Part shown: positions 27,617 through 48,350 of the stretch, in pieces
How positions within the stretch are numbered: position 1 is the first letter of the stretch
Layout: every line of letters begins with the position of its first letter
Source: Perca fluviatilis
Lineage: Eukaryota > Chordata > Actinopteri > Perciformes > Percidae
Assembly (NCBI RefSeq): GCF_010015445.1
Contig: NC_053123.1
Location: 13,249,434 to 13,313,433 of the forward strand
Direction: 5' to 3'
DNA: 64,000 nucleotides
Position numbers and translations under genes: made by a program
The notes under the pieces: generated by a model
Told to the model about the DNA's origin: nothing
Database searches by the model: none
Seen by the model: only the letters and a program-made list of their open reading frames with translations

Positions 27617-28703
27617 TATATATAAATATATGCTGTAACATGTACCTAGTACCACAACCAAGCCTCAGCCTCCTCGGAAACTGTAAAACTGGGATTGGAC
27701 AACAGAAGTCCCTTTGGAACAGCAATAGGAGTCACAGGGCTCGTGCAGATTTTTGTAATGCTGGTGTGCTCATAGTTCTAGCATCAAGGATGTGTGAGAA
27801 GAAAAAAAAATCTGACATAATAAGGATAAGGAATTATAATGCCCTGTGATCGGGATTTTGACAACTCTTGATGATGAATGCACTACATCAGCTTTCAGAA
27901 ATGATCACTTAAGCCCTTTTCAGACGTGGATTCTGTTGCATCGCTGGATTTAAATACATATCTGTTAAACATCAAAAAGGTCTCGGTGGAGTAATTATTC
28001 TGTTAGGGCTCTATTTAAACATGACAGGACGATTACACAGAGAGCTGCAATGCTCACAATATATTCATCCTCACTGCTGGATAACAGCTGCGAGAGGAAA
28101 AAATAATAATAATAAAGTGATTGTTTAACTCTGAGGCTTTATTAGACACGCTCGTCTCTAATGTGGCATTCATTTGGACATCAAGACCAAAACGTAAAGC
28201 TCCTCATGAGGTGCGTGTCTGAAAAGGGCTTTGTAATAAATTACAAGCATGTTACAGATGTTTTTCTCATTAGCGAAGCCATAAGACTGCATTACAAAAC
28301 ATTAAAGATGGCAGGCAGATTAGATGTAAGTGAGGAGGTCCCTTTTAATATAGTGTTACTTGTTATGTATCCAATTCTTTTATTTACTGTAAAGGGGGAG
28401 GTATATGAAAAATAAAAAAAGGTATTATATAAAAATGAATGGATAAATATAAAATATTACAGAGAGGTATAAAACCTACTAAGAAGGTTAAAAATATGCC
28501 ATTGAGGAAAGTTTACACAGGATTCATGGATACATACAGTCATTAAACTTTGGCACAAACTCACGCTCACACACACTGCTGGTCTGTGTGCGGTTTTCCT
28601 GGTTAGTGTTTGAGACTGGCCACAAAAGGGCTGGAAAGGATGTGGCCAGAAGGTCACTGGTTGTACTGGTCATACTGGAGTGTACTTCAGATCCCCAACG
28701 TCT
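27041..28703 (-). other. Possible septin-10 3' untranslated region
   Basis: It lies downstream (minus strand) of the septin-10 stop at 28704. Minus-strand AATAAA signals occur near 27047, 28137 and 28378, so the end is uncertain. It contains TG and CA tracts (27555-27613), a run of about 20 A (27379-27398) and a MITE-like element at 27911-28231. Confidence 0.35.
27911..28231. mobile_element. MITE with AAGCCCTTTTCAGAC ends
   Basis: AAGCCCTTTTCAGACGTG at 27911 is matched in inverse by GTGTCTGAAAAGGGCTT ending at about 28231. The interior is non-coding with no clear target duplication. The terminal string recalls a common fish MITE; the assignment is from memory. Confidence 0.6.
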
Positions 28704-37922
<9,219 letters not shown>

Positions 37923-39156
37923 GAGTTTAGCCAGAAGTTAATAAATTCAGAAATAATTGGACAAAACTAACTAAAGACCGACTTTTTTTCTTTTCTTTTT
38001 TTTAAGAACTCTGATCAGGACCGCCTCACTGCGTTTACTGTCGACAACTAGGCAGACTAGACTACTCAATACAAGATAAGAATGAGGTTAGACCTATAGT
38101 TTGTAAATTTGCTTTAAAACTACATTCTACAAATAAAGGCAAACTGTAACGAAAGTTCAAACATTACTCTGTTGAGGAGTAAAATACACGACAATTGTCA
38201 GAAAATGTGGCCAAACAATGATGATTTACTGCAGCAATACACCCACCCACCCCTTCTATGTATAATGGTACAGCGCAACTTTTTGAAGTCGCTTTCATGG
38301 CATATTGCAGACTGTCAGAAAAATCGTAAAGCCCAATACAGCAAATACATTCAACAGCTGGATGTTTTAGATGGCTATGAGATTTGACGTCAGATAATTA
38401 AAAAGGAACTCATTTTAACATAAAAAAAAGTAAATTGGTGGGCCTGATGAGTAACATTTGAAGAACATGCTGTCTTTTACTCAAGTTGTAGAGTAAAATT
38501 GGCTGATTGCTATCATAACTTCGCATTCTGCATAAGCTAAACATTCTGTAACCTACATTTTCACTTTGTTTAGCCTACATTTTGGTTGCCATGGACTCTG
38601 GCGAATTTGTCTCGTATTGTTCACCGTATACTAAAGTCTATGGTGTTGATGATGTAAAAATGGACTATCAACAGTCATAGCTAGTCATCCAATACAGGTT
38701 CGAATTATACTACCACTTCTTTCTCACACCATCACTGCTCAGTCGACCCTTAAAATAAAAGCACATTCTTAAATAATCTGACTGATTTTACTCACAGACT
38801 GTATAAAATAGCTTGTACCACATGGCAGATTGTACTAGTACTAGTTGGTTGTTTAAGTTTACGAGGAGCACGGGAACGCAGCACGAATTTTTTTTTGCAG
38901 CGGTAGCTAAACGTTTGCATGGTGTTTCTGCTCCAGTTACGTGCGACCCACAGACTGGTGCGACCCCTATCTGCCATAGCTCGACACTCCCCATGGAGGA
39001 GAGGAGAAGAAGAAGATGCTGTCACCCCTCGTCACCATAGACAGTATATGTCACCGACCTAAGTATTTTGACAGTTGCGTGAACATGCAGTCATTTTGAA
39101 ACGTCCCTGTGTAACGTATCCACAGCTATCGTTGCGCTCTGTTTGGGTCGTTCAGG
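37923..39156. promoter_or_regulatory. Divergent promoter interval between septin-10 and the sowahc-like gene
   Basis: The two start codons are 1.23 kb apart on opposite strands, so both 5'UTRs and promoters must fit here. No TATA box or CpG-rich block stands out. Transcription starts cannot be placed from sequence alone. Confidence 0.6.
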
Positions 39157-39508
39157 ATGACGATGGCGTCCCAGTGCACGGAGCAAGCCGTGCAGGAGTT
39201 CCTGATGGAGAGAGGAGGGAGGGTCCAACAGATGGAGCTGATCGATCATTTCCTATCAGTTTCGGGGCAAAATGACCAGTCAAAGGAAGGGGTGGATCGC
39301 GAGGCGCTAAAATGCATCGTGGACAACGTGGGTTTTGTAAAGGTGGAAAACGGCGTGCAATTTGTTTGTTTAAACGCTGAAGGCAGCGCGGAGTCGGTGA
39401 TGCGTACGGACACATGCGGCCACGATCATGTGGAGTGCAACGGTAATATCCAGGAGATACTGGACAACAACTATGTAAACGGCAACCCTGACAACGGAGA
39501 CCAAACAG
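39157..39508 (+). CDS. sowahc: sowahc-like exon 1
   Basis: Start ATGACGATGGCG; donor ACAG|GTGAGG. It encodes the N-terminal SOWAH domain and ends one base into a Gly codon. Confidence 0.88.
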
Positions 39509-39794
39509 GTGAGGGATATACGCACTTTGTGCTGATGCCAGTGATTTATTTGTAGCCTAATGTTCAACGCAGAATCCTGTTTCTCTATATAACCTATATG
39601 CAGCCAATATTTGGCTAAAACAATAACCTTGTACTTGTTTATTTATTTACGTGGGTTGTATTGTCCCACAGCATTGGCTCTCCATTGTTTTTGAAGGCCA
39701 ATACATATGTATCTTAGACTGAAGTTGTCATAATCCAATGATCAGGATCTTTAATTTTGACCGCTATCTTGCCAAAAAATCACAACAAGTCTAC

Positions 39795-39842
<48 letters not shown>

Positions 39843-42236
39843 GGGCAATGATAACATAAAGAGATAACAAGACTAGCCTTAGGCATACCTGTGGAAAGGT
39901 TGTTTTAGAGTCTATTCAGGTTAAGATTGTACCACTCCATAATACAATGTCAGAGCTGGATGACAATAACAACAAAACATGTCCAATGGTTCCACAGGAG
40001 CATCCAGCTTTTTGGCTGCCAGCATGGACAATGACACACCATCGAATGGCAATGAGCAACCTGCAGCCTCCTTCCAGAATAATAAGACCAGTACAGCGAC
40101 TCCTACCTCTGGTGGAGGAGGGGAGGTGAAGCTGAGGGAGAGGAGAAGGCGGGAGTCGGCCCCAGTCATTGGGATGGCAGATCTGAACCAGGCTCACCCT
40201 GCAGGGTCCCACAACCAGCAGGTGAGAGGGGCCCGCAGGGTGTCCAAAGGGTCCCAGCGGGCCTTGCTGACCAGCTGTCTATCTGAAGACAGCGCATTTG
40301 AAGGACTGGAACCTCTTGGAGATATCAACACACCCAAGGGAAGTCGCAGGAACTTCATAGAGCTGATGATGAGTAGTTCTCCTCAGGTAGGATACTTTCT
40401 ACTTACGTTTCTCTGGCATGAAAAGGCTTCCATGTAGATTATTATTATAGGTCATACTTTTATATCTATGACAGCTTTACAAAGTTCTCTACAGGGCATA
40501 ATTGTTAAAACAAGTAACAATTTAAGCATGTGAGAAAGTGGTTTTTTTTACAAAAATGGGTTTCAACCTGTAAAAAAGACTGATTCAGATATAATGAAAA
40601 ATTCTGCTGCACTGCTTCTGATTGTTTCAAAGTTTGGACCATGTTATATGTTTGGCCACGCGTAAAGCAGTACTGTAGCATCAGGAGTTTCACCTTTGGG
40701 TGTGCTCCAAAACCTGTATGGCACACAGTTGTCCATAGATGAAATTAAGCAGGCTCCCCCGCCTTTGCTGCTGTGTAACTTGCATCATGGCTAAGAGCTC
40801 AGCCTTTGACAGCTGGCGAATAACACCATTTGGGGTGTAACCAGAAATGCAATATTCATGAAGTGTGACTCCACAGCAGCAGTTTTTTGTGTTATGTAAC
40901 TAAGAGACACAGTGATGTAATCTAGCTTGCCTTAACTCTCTCAGGTTGACCTATGACCTCCTTTTAGTGATCATTATAAGGCATTAACCAACAAAATTGA
41001 CTATTTCAAAACTGAATTTTTACTGTCAAAGATGTCAATTAAGTTATTCAGTTTGATACTTTACTGTGATGAACAGTGGTGCTCAGTCAATACCCTGGTA
41101 TCTGGTCTACTTTTTTTAGCTGGTCTTCCACAAATAACAATAATGTTTGCATGTGGTTCTTTAAATGTGGAACATTTTAAGTGTTGTGAAACTGTTTTTT
41201 ACATTGCCGTTGAGGTCTTTTTTGAAGAACCATTTTAGCAGGGTATTGGCATCTTTATATCACCATAAAGCATTCTGCAGTGGTACAAAGCTAAACAAAT
41301 ACTGTATTTTAAAGGTATTACAAGAAAGTGTACGTAAATTATGCACCTCTTTCATTCCTATGTTCTTCCCTTTGCAGGTTCGGAGGTCTCTGATCAACCG
41401 TGGTTCACGCCTCTGGGACTCAGTGAGGAGCGATGGAGATTCGGCATCGCTCCTCTCGTCAGCCACTGATGAGGACTGTGCCTCAGTGACCCTGGACCCG
41501 CTGGAACATGAGTGGATGCTGTGCGCCTCAGATGGCCTGTGGGAAAGCTTGCAGCCCTTGCTCGCTGTGGAACCTAGCCTGGTAGCCAAGAGAGACTTTG
41601 TGACTGGCTTTACCTGCCTCCACTGGGCGGCTAAGCAAGGCAAAGCTGAGCTGCTCTCCCAGCTGCTGGCCTTCGCCAAGGAGAACACTATACCTGTGAA
41701 TGTAAATGTGAGATCAAGTGCTGGATACACACCGCTACACCTGGCAGCTATGCATGGACACACACAGGTGGGTTGTGTAGCTGGTGGTGGTGGTGGTAGT
41801 GTGGTGTCATGTGTTAACTCGTGCTCAGTAAAGCAGCAGATGATTGTATGTGCTCTGCCTGCCCCACCTAGAGTCATTAAAGTTCCTCTTCAAAACAGAG
41901 TGAATGATCTAGAAATATTAACTTCCTTTGTATCCACTGTTTTACACAGAATGAGTTGATAAGATTTGTATTCGTTAGTTTAGCATGGGATGACAAACAA
42001 TTTTCAAGAAAGGTAAATAAATAGAATTTTTAAACAAGAAAACAAGATAAAAAACAGATTGTAATTTGGCTTATATCACGACTGAAAAAAAACTAAATGT
42101 ATCTGTAAATGAATCCAAGCTAGACTGAAAAGGCTAACTTCATCTGTTGTCCTTGGCAGGATAATAAAAAGGTAGTCTAAAAATAGGGTAAAGTAATATT
42201 ACCTATCTTTTAAAATTCATATACACAACATAATAA

Positions 42237-42275
<39 letters not shown>

Positions 42276-42976
42276 TTATAATAATAAAATAAATCAAGAC
42301 AGACAAGATGGAAGCAGAGCGGACAAGTAGTATCATAATGTTGACATGCTTGATAATTGATGAGACACACAATGATGTAATTTACAGATGTACAGTATTG
42401 CTATCAGAAATCTTACCAATAAGGCACCAGGACATATATGTCAAGTAACACGATTTCAGTATCTTGATATTTCCCCTCGACTGTGTGTATTAAATGTGCT
42501 GTGATTGACAGGTGGTCCGTGTGCTGCTGTCTGACTGGGAGGCAGACCCTGAGGCTCGAGACTACAGCGGGAGGCGAGCCATCCAGTACCTGTCGCCACC
42601 GCTGGCTGCTGACCTGCAGGAGGAGGGAGTGGTCACCTCACCCGGTCCTGAGACAGACAACGAAAACACAAACAGCGGCAGTAGCGGAGGGCGCGTCTGG
42701 CGATTTCCCAGAGTCCTCCAGGGCAATCTGAACCCACTGCGACTCCTGAACCCACCCGCTGAGGCAGCAGAGGACGGAGTCGTGACCGGGAGGACCAAGG
42801 GGGGCTTGCAGAGGAAGTCGTCTCTGAGCCGGCTGAACGCCCGGCTGCACCGAGGACGCCACCGAGCCCAGATCATCCACAGCGCCTCCTTTAGGGACGC
42901 GGGCGAGGTGGGAAGAGGAGAGGAGCTCCCCATGAGCCCTCTCCGAACCCGACCGCTGTCCAACCTGTTTGGATAA
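39157..42976 (+). CDS. sowahc: Sosondowah ankyrin repeat family protein (SOWAHC-like), complete, 4 coding exons
   Basis: SOWAH proteins pair an N-terminal winged-helix-like domain with ankyrin repeats; their molecular role is poorly known. Exons 39157-39508, 39998-40386, 41378-41767 and 42512-42976 join in phase to give 531 residues. The N-terminus (EQAVQEFLMERGGRVQQMEL to GVQFVCL, about residues 8-75) matches the SOWAH N-terminal domain. A basic Ser-rich middle follows. Exon 3 into exon 4 carries ankyrin repeats (FTCLHWAAKQGK, YTPLHLAAMHGH, residues about 318-405), preceded by the conserved LDPLEHEWMLCASDG. The C-terminus is basic (RKSSLSRLNARLHR). Symbol choice rests on the adjacent septin-10; other SOWAH paralogues are possible. 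An in-frame second ATG two codons in (ACGATGG) has a good start context. Confidence 0.85.
39509..39997 (+). other. sowahc-like intron 1 with (AAT)n
   Basis: It contains an (AAT)14-type repeat at about 39795-39837; nothing else was recognised. Confidence 0.85.
39998..40386 (+). CDS. sowahc: sowahc-like exon 2
   Basis: Acceptor ATGGTTCCACAG and donor CAG|GTAGGA. It encodes a low-complexity stretch, a basic patch KLRERRRRESAPVIG, and SEDSAFEGLEPLGD to RNFIELMMSSSPQ. Confidence 0.87.
40387..41377 (+). other. sowahc-like intron 2
   Basis: No exon, transposon or strong repeat was recognised. Confidence 0.85.
41378..41767 (+). CDS. sowahc: sowahc-like exon 3 (ankyrin repeats)
   Basis: Acceptor TTCCCTTTGCAG and donor CAG|GTGGGT. 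It encodes VRRSLINRGSRLWDSV, the LEHEWMLCASDGLWESL block and two ankyrin repeats ending MHGHTQ. Confidence 0.9.
41768..42511 (+). other. sowahc-like intron 3 with (AAT)n
   Basis: An (AAT)n tract lies at about 42241-42275. The remainder is AT-rich with nothing recognised. Confidence 0.85.
42512..42976 (+). CDS. sowahc: sowahc-like exon 4 and stop
   Basis: Acceptor GTGATTGACAG. It encodes VVRVLLSDWEADPEARDYSG (end of the ankyrin block), an acidic linker, a basic tail RGRHRAQIIHSASFRDAG and LSNLFG before TAA. Confidence 0.9.
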   Translation: MVRVLLSDWEADPEARDYSGRRAIQYLSPPLAADLQEEGVVTSPGPETDNENTNSGSSGGRVWRFPRVLQGNLNPLRLLNPPAEAAEDGVVTGRTKGGLQRKSSLSRLNARLHRGRHRAQIIHSASFRDAGEVGRGEELPMSPLRTRPLSNLFG

Positions 42977-43910
42977 AGTAACACAACTCTGAGGTATAAA
43001 CCATGTTTTGATTTACAAAATGCAGTTTACTTGCCTTTAATAAGCTGACAGGTCAGACATTTTTATGACCAAAATTAATAGCACACAATCTAATATATAG
43101 TGTCACACTGATTTTGAGGTTTTATTATTATAGGATTTGATAACCACAAATTTTCTCTAAAAGTTTCTCTAAAAATCAAATTTATTTTTGTTCCAATTGC
43201 AGTTATTAGGCTTATCACTGAAGGCAGGTCACAGTTCATGTAGCATATTATTTGCTACAACACTTCATTGAGTTAAAACTGAACTACTGCTCTGTGAATT
43301 GATTTTGAACTTGTTTTTTGTTTTAGTGGGTTTTTCTATAATGTTCTTAGGCTCTGTTTTTAGAGCAGGTAGCAAACATTACACAAGTTTTTTTTATTTT
43401 TTTATTTGATACTCTACGCTAAAACAATGGTCACACAAACGCAAAAACAGGCTGGATTTTTGTCAGGTTTTCACTTTAGATTTGACTCACAGTGGTGAGG
43501 GATTTGAGAACAGCACTTAGGTTTGATTCCACACAGTTCTCCAAAATCTTGTTTTTATTTTGCAGAGTAAAGTAATATATTCATAGAACTAATTTTATAT
43601 ATTTCAACCTCCTTTTACTGGGTGGTGCTGTTTTTTAAAAATACATTTCTGTAATGTGAATTATTATTTTTCAGTACCAGATTTTTAGTATTCAAAGATT
43701 CTTGTATGTACAACCACGTACAGTTATGTCATGTTTGCACTTGTCACTTTGAAGATAGTTTGATTATGGGAGGAAACTGCTCCTACTAAAACCATGACAG
43801 CTGTTATTGGTCCCATGTCATACATAGACAGTAAGTTCATATTGTATACACAACATAAGAAGGTGATCAAATTGTTACACATTTTAGATGCTTAAATGCA
43901 CCGTCTTTAT

Positions 43911-44373
43911 AATGGCGTTTTTCCATTACATGGTACCTGCTCTACTCGCCTCGACTCGACGCACTATGCATCCGTTTTCCATTGCAGATTTTAGTACCGC
44001 CTCAGCGTGGCTAGTCATCATAGTGGCGCCGCAGTAAACTGCCGTGACCTAACGTGACACACACACAGAACGTCGAAGGTGTGTTGTTGTTGCCACAGCC
44101 AGAAGACACATTTTGTTTCAAATGAAGCTGGAGGCAGCAAAAACAAAAAGGCTACACTATTTAAAAATGGCGGGTTTGTTCAGGACACCCCCCTCTGTCG
44201 CTTTCACGTCACCTTTTGGTATCGCCTCAGCTCGCTTGGAACCTCGACTGAGGTGGTACTAAAAAAAGTACCTGTTGACAGGTACCAGGTACTTTTTTCA
44301 TAATGGAAAACCAAAAAAGGCGAGTAGAGTCGAGGCGAGTCGAGCAGGTACCATGTAATGGAAAAGCGCCATT
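43911..44373. mobile_element. 463-bp MITE with ~46-bp terminal inverted repeats
   Basis: The left arm has AATGGCGTTTTTCCATTACA, ATGGTACCTGCTC and TACTCGCCTCGACTCG; the right arm ends at 44373 as its inverse (CGAGTCGAGCAGGTACCATG then TAATGGAAAAGCGCCATT). The target duplication is unclear. Confidence 0.82.
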
Positions 44374-45088
44374 AATTTGTCCCTATACCTTCCCTTTCAG
44401 TTGATCAATAGTCAAAACAACAAAGGCTGCCATGGCTTTAGTTAGATCCTTTACTTATCAGTTACACAGTAGGACTGTTCCACAGGGTGAAAGCACAGGA
44501 AGAACTGATGTTGTTTTTCTACTGACTATAATGTACCTCAAATCCTCTGAGTCTGGTCACTTGTTGTTACATTGCTTCTTTGTGAGGGAGTTTAAGCAGT
44601 GTGGGCCTCTTTCTATTTAATAAATTGCCTGTATTGCTCTAACCTTGCATGTACACAATCATTTGTTCATTAATCATGTCTGCGTCATCTGTGGATAAAG
44701 AGTATAGACCTGAAATGCTGAATGTTTAGCTGAGGAGCTCATTGACTTTTTGACTGTTTTCCCAAATATGTGAACCTTGCTTATATCTGATTATTTAATA
44801 AACCACACATCCTAGTTTTCATGAATGTTCCCTTAGTACTTTGTAGCATTTGTACTCAGATCATAGGGCTTCATATAATTGAATGATTAACTCTTTTGGT
44901 GTAGAAATGTATTGTACAAACCTACTTTGATGTCACTTTTTCACATGCATGAACAGGGGGAATTCTGTGCACTGTTAATTTTGTCTGTAAGTCATTGTTT
45001 CTGTCTTATTTGTGAAATACTGTGAAGTTATGTTGTGTGAATACACTGTTACTGAGCCACTGTCATTGTGTCTATTCCTTGAATATGA

Positions 45089-45094
45089 AATAAA
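45089..45094 (+). promoter_or_regulatory. Candidate poly(A) signal of the sowahc-like gene
   Basis: AATAAA is the most distal signal before the interval leading to akap17a. Confidence 0.4.
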
Positions 45095-45110
45095 GCAATA
45101 ATGGTTTGCA

Positions 45111-48002
45111 TAAAACTAAAGCCAGTGCTCTTAATGCTACGGTTGTTCCAAGCAAACCGGATATTTAGTAACATAGAATCAGTAACAGACAAATGATGGT
45201 CAGAGGTGTCACTATGTATACAATCATTAAATGCAACTAGAATGGACTGAATCTCCAAATTAAGTAGGCTATTTTGTTTGGCAGTCCTGCTGACACCAAG
45301 TGATTGTCCCCATCTGGTGGTGCTGAATAATTGATGATCTGATGACCCCCTGTGCCACCACTTACAGTATATCCACAGCTTCCTGTCCACAAGCTGCCCA
45401 TGTAACACTGTCCCAATATATTCACAGCCAGTCCTCATTTTGCACCTGTTCTGTGTGTCTGTGTGTACTTCAATTGTTACAAGACCAAACGTCCTCGCAA
45501 GAATAATGAAATATTTAGTGATCTAATCGGACCTTTAAGTCTACACTGGTCTAGTTTGGGTCAAATTTCTGAATAAATGCAAATTCACAACCTGCAGTTA
45601 TAGGTTTTCCAATCAGTATAACAAATGAGAAGTGACATAGGACAAGTAGCTTTTATTTTTTCATGTAGTTGACCACGTTATCCACAGCATGTCACGAATA
45701 AAAAAAGTAAAATAAAAGAAGTTGATTAAGTTAAATTATATTCATTAGCCACCTAAGACGGATATGTATTTGCAGTGAATACTCAGTGCCTGGGACTGGA
45801 CAGATAACCACTGTTTTGACAATGGTCTTCTGGCACTGATGTTTCTTCTAGCTCCCGCCTGGGTCTGTCCTCTACTTCATGTTTACCAGAACAAATCAGC
45901 AATATAAAAGCAGGATTACATGTTACGGTCATTACATAAGACCGTATAATGTAAATGCTCTTGAGTCAGAATCTGCTCTTTTGATGTTTCTCTGATCTCT
46001 GTTTTTGCCCTGATCGACTAGCATTTAGGTCAATGAAGGGATGAGCCTTTGAGTCGGTAGATTTCAGATTCTAGTTGCCTTAAGGCAGGCTATCCTTTCG
46101 ATGACTGCTGATCGGGACAGAGCAGAGAGGCTGTTCTGACTGCAGCTACTGACCTACATACAAAGTGAAGGGAGTAATGCCTATTATGTAAATTCCTCTG
46201 CCATCTTTTCAGGGAAACTGTGCCAACTTTTTTGCCTGGGGCCTCCGCTGTTGGACTAATCCATGTCCAATCTATCCCCATCTCTCACTCTCTCCCCAAA
46301 ATAGTTACCACAGTGATGATAACATTCATACAAAGCCTAACTTGTGACTAACAGTGCCAAATAGCCATCACTGTAGTAACAAATGTACATTGTCAGCTGG
46401 ATGTTCTATTGTCTCGTGACAGTTCCTATAAAAAGTATTCATCCCTCTTGGAGGTTTTCATGTTTTATTGTTTTACTGTACAACACTTAAGTACATTTAT
46501 TGTGGCTTTTTAGGCCAATCATCAGAAAATCTCTTTGATCTCAAAGTGAAAACAGATTTCTAGTGAAATTATTAAATTATTATTATAAAAATAAAATATG
46601 AAATAGGCTTTGGTTTGAACTACAGGTGTATTTCAAGTCAAGTCAATCTGTACGGTAGTCCATAGGGTGTCTATAATTTGTAGGCTACTGCAATCACTTG
46701 TTACCCATTGACTACACACAGGTGATCTCCATTTAGCTACTTATATGACTGTGCAACAGAAAGTCGCGATAATATCAATATAAGCCATTCCCTTTTGCCA
46801 TTTTCTTATTTTCTGCACACATGTTCCACATAGTGTCGCTGTTCTGAAATAACGCCTCCACGTTGTTTATTTTTAAGGTCAAAGTTTACTGCATGCGGAA
46901 GTGACATGTAGTTGGGTTTTTTGTGATTTCCCCGGTCTTATTACACATCCATGGATTTCCCTTGCAGTGTTTGGCTGCAGTTACAATAAGTTTGTTAACT
47001 TTTTTTACCAGGAGGCTAACGGATGTTAGGTAGGTGGCGGTGAAATCTACTGGGATAGCTAACTGCTGTTATACGCTATATATAAAAGCACACGGACGTG
47101 TCTTTAAAAGGTAACGTTAGAGATATAGCTAGCTAGCTATACAAAACATTTCAAGCTAACTAGCCTGCTACTAACGTCAACTAGCTAGAAATAACACTAA
47201 CATTAGCTAGCTGTTTAATTAACCTATACAGTTTGCACGTAGCTAATAGCTAAGGTTTTGTCCAACACATGTTATGAAGTGTAAACATTAACGTTACCTA
47301 GCTAGTCATTTGATAATTAGCTAGCAAACCTCGAGGATGTCTCACTTCTGGATCTATCGTAACGCCGTTAACGTTAAAATTAGCTAGCTAACAGCTTTTT
47401 AACGTTAGCATAGTTTGGAAGCGTTTAGTCACCGTTCTAACTGTAATTAAGTAGCTAACGTTAACATTCATAGACACCGTAACGTAGCAACATTACCGCT
47501 AGTTACATTGAGCTAGGCAGTGAAACTTGAATATTTGATGAGACAAAGCGCTAAAAATATGTAAATCTGGCTATGGTTATCTACCGTGTAGTTATATCTA
47601 ACGTTATACGTCTGTATAAATACAAATAACAGGTGAACCAAACGCTTAGTTAAAGCACGGCTTGATATTGAAGTGTTCCCAATATAAAAGAGGACATATA
47701 GCTAGCTATGTTTAAAAATAAAAAAAATGTTTTCAATTCATTTTGTGTGAGACTTGAAATAACAACAACTATTGAAATACATTGGATTCTGTTTCTATGT
47801 CAACAACATTGAATTTTCAGAATTTTGAATGGAGTTTGGCATTGAGATCTCCCCCATGGATCTTCCCAGTAGCATTATAGCAACTTTTGTTTATTATATT
47901 GGAAAGTGAAAGCACTAAATAGTTAACTAATTCAGGGTAATTATTTTCAAGAACAGCTAACATGTGCTAACAGTCTTCACTGTCTCTCCAACCTTCCTGC
48001 AG
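45111..48002. other. Intergenic interval and akap17a 5' region
   Basis: No coding exon was recognised. A dispersed-repeat fragment lies at about 46430-46620 (TATAAAAAGTATTCATCCCTC, TTTTCATGTTTTATTGT), recalling a common fish DNA-transposon end. From about 47100 the sequence is rich in GCTAGC and AACGTTA. The untranslated first exon of akap17a probably lies here; possible donors are TTAG|GTAGGT near 47030 and AAAAG|GTAACG near 47111, neither certain. Confidence 0.55.
47100..47550. promoter_or_regulatory. GCTAGC/AACGTTA-rich zone upstream of akap17a
   Basis: The palindromes GCTAGC and AACGTT occur repeatedly here. AACGTTA-like motifs also cluster upstream of septin-10 (37390-37815). The position near gene starts suggests a promoter-associated composition; no function can be shown from sequence. 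Confidence 0.3.
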
Positions 48003-48011
48003 CTTCTCCAA

Positions 48012-48350
48012 ATGGCTGCTACAATGACCACCATTGTCCATGATACTACAGAGGCAGTGTGCCTCTCCTCTGAGTACAACCTGTACCTCAAGCCCATTGC
48101 CAAAATAACCATCAGCGTGGCTCTGCCACAGCTCAAGCTTCCAGGCAAGAGCATCTCCAACTGGGAGGTAATGGAGAGGGTAAAGGCCATGGTAGCTCCA
48201 GAACAGTTTTCAGCCCTGCGAATCTCCAAGAGCACCATGGACTTCATCCGCTTTGAGGGCGAGGTGGAAAACAAGACAGTGGTCAAAAGCCTGCTGAGCC
48301 GTCTGGATGTGAAGTGTATCAAACTTAGTGGATTTACTGATGTACTGAAG
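48012..48350 (+). CDS. akap17a: akap17a coding exon 1
   Basis: Acceptor ACCTTCCTGCAG ends at 48002; ATG follows nine bases later. Donor AAG|GTATGA. It encodes residues 1-113, ending LSGFTDVLK. The start is the ATG in ACAAAG-free context CCAAATGGCTGCT, chosen because MAA--TIVHDT matches mammals. Confidence 0.93.

Larger units (their letters stand above)
42977..45110 (+). other. Probable sowahc 3' untranslated region
   Basis: No other gene was recognised. AATAAA signals lie near 44619, 44799 and 45089-45094; the last is taken as the distal end. The region contains a 463-bp MITE at 43911-44373. Confidence 0.5.

Noticed and set aside
42562..42984. Minus-strand 140-codon frame over the last sowahc exon
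   Set aside because: Shadow of the coding strand in a GC-rich exon; no splice sites or homology.
45049..45438. Minus-strand frame of 129 codons downstream of the sowahc-like gene
   Set aside because: No domain, no splice partners, ordinary base composition; overlaps the putative 3'UTR end. Judged a chance frame.
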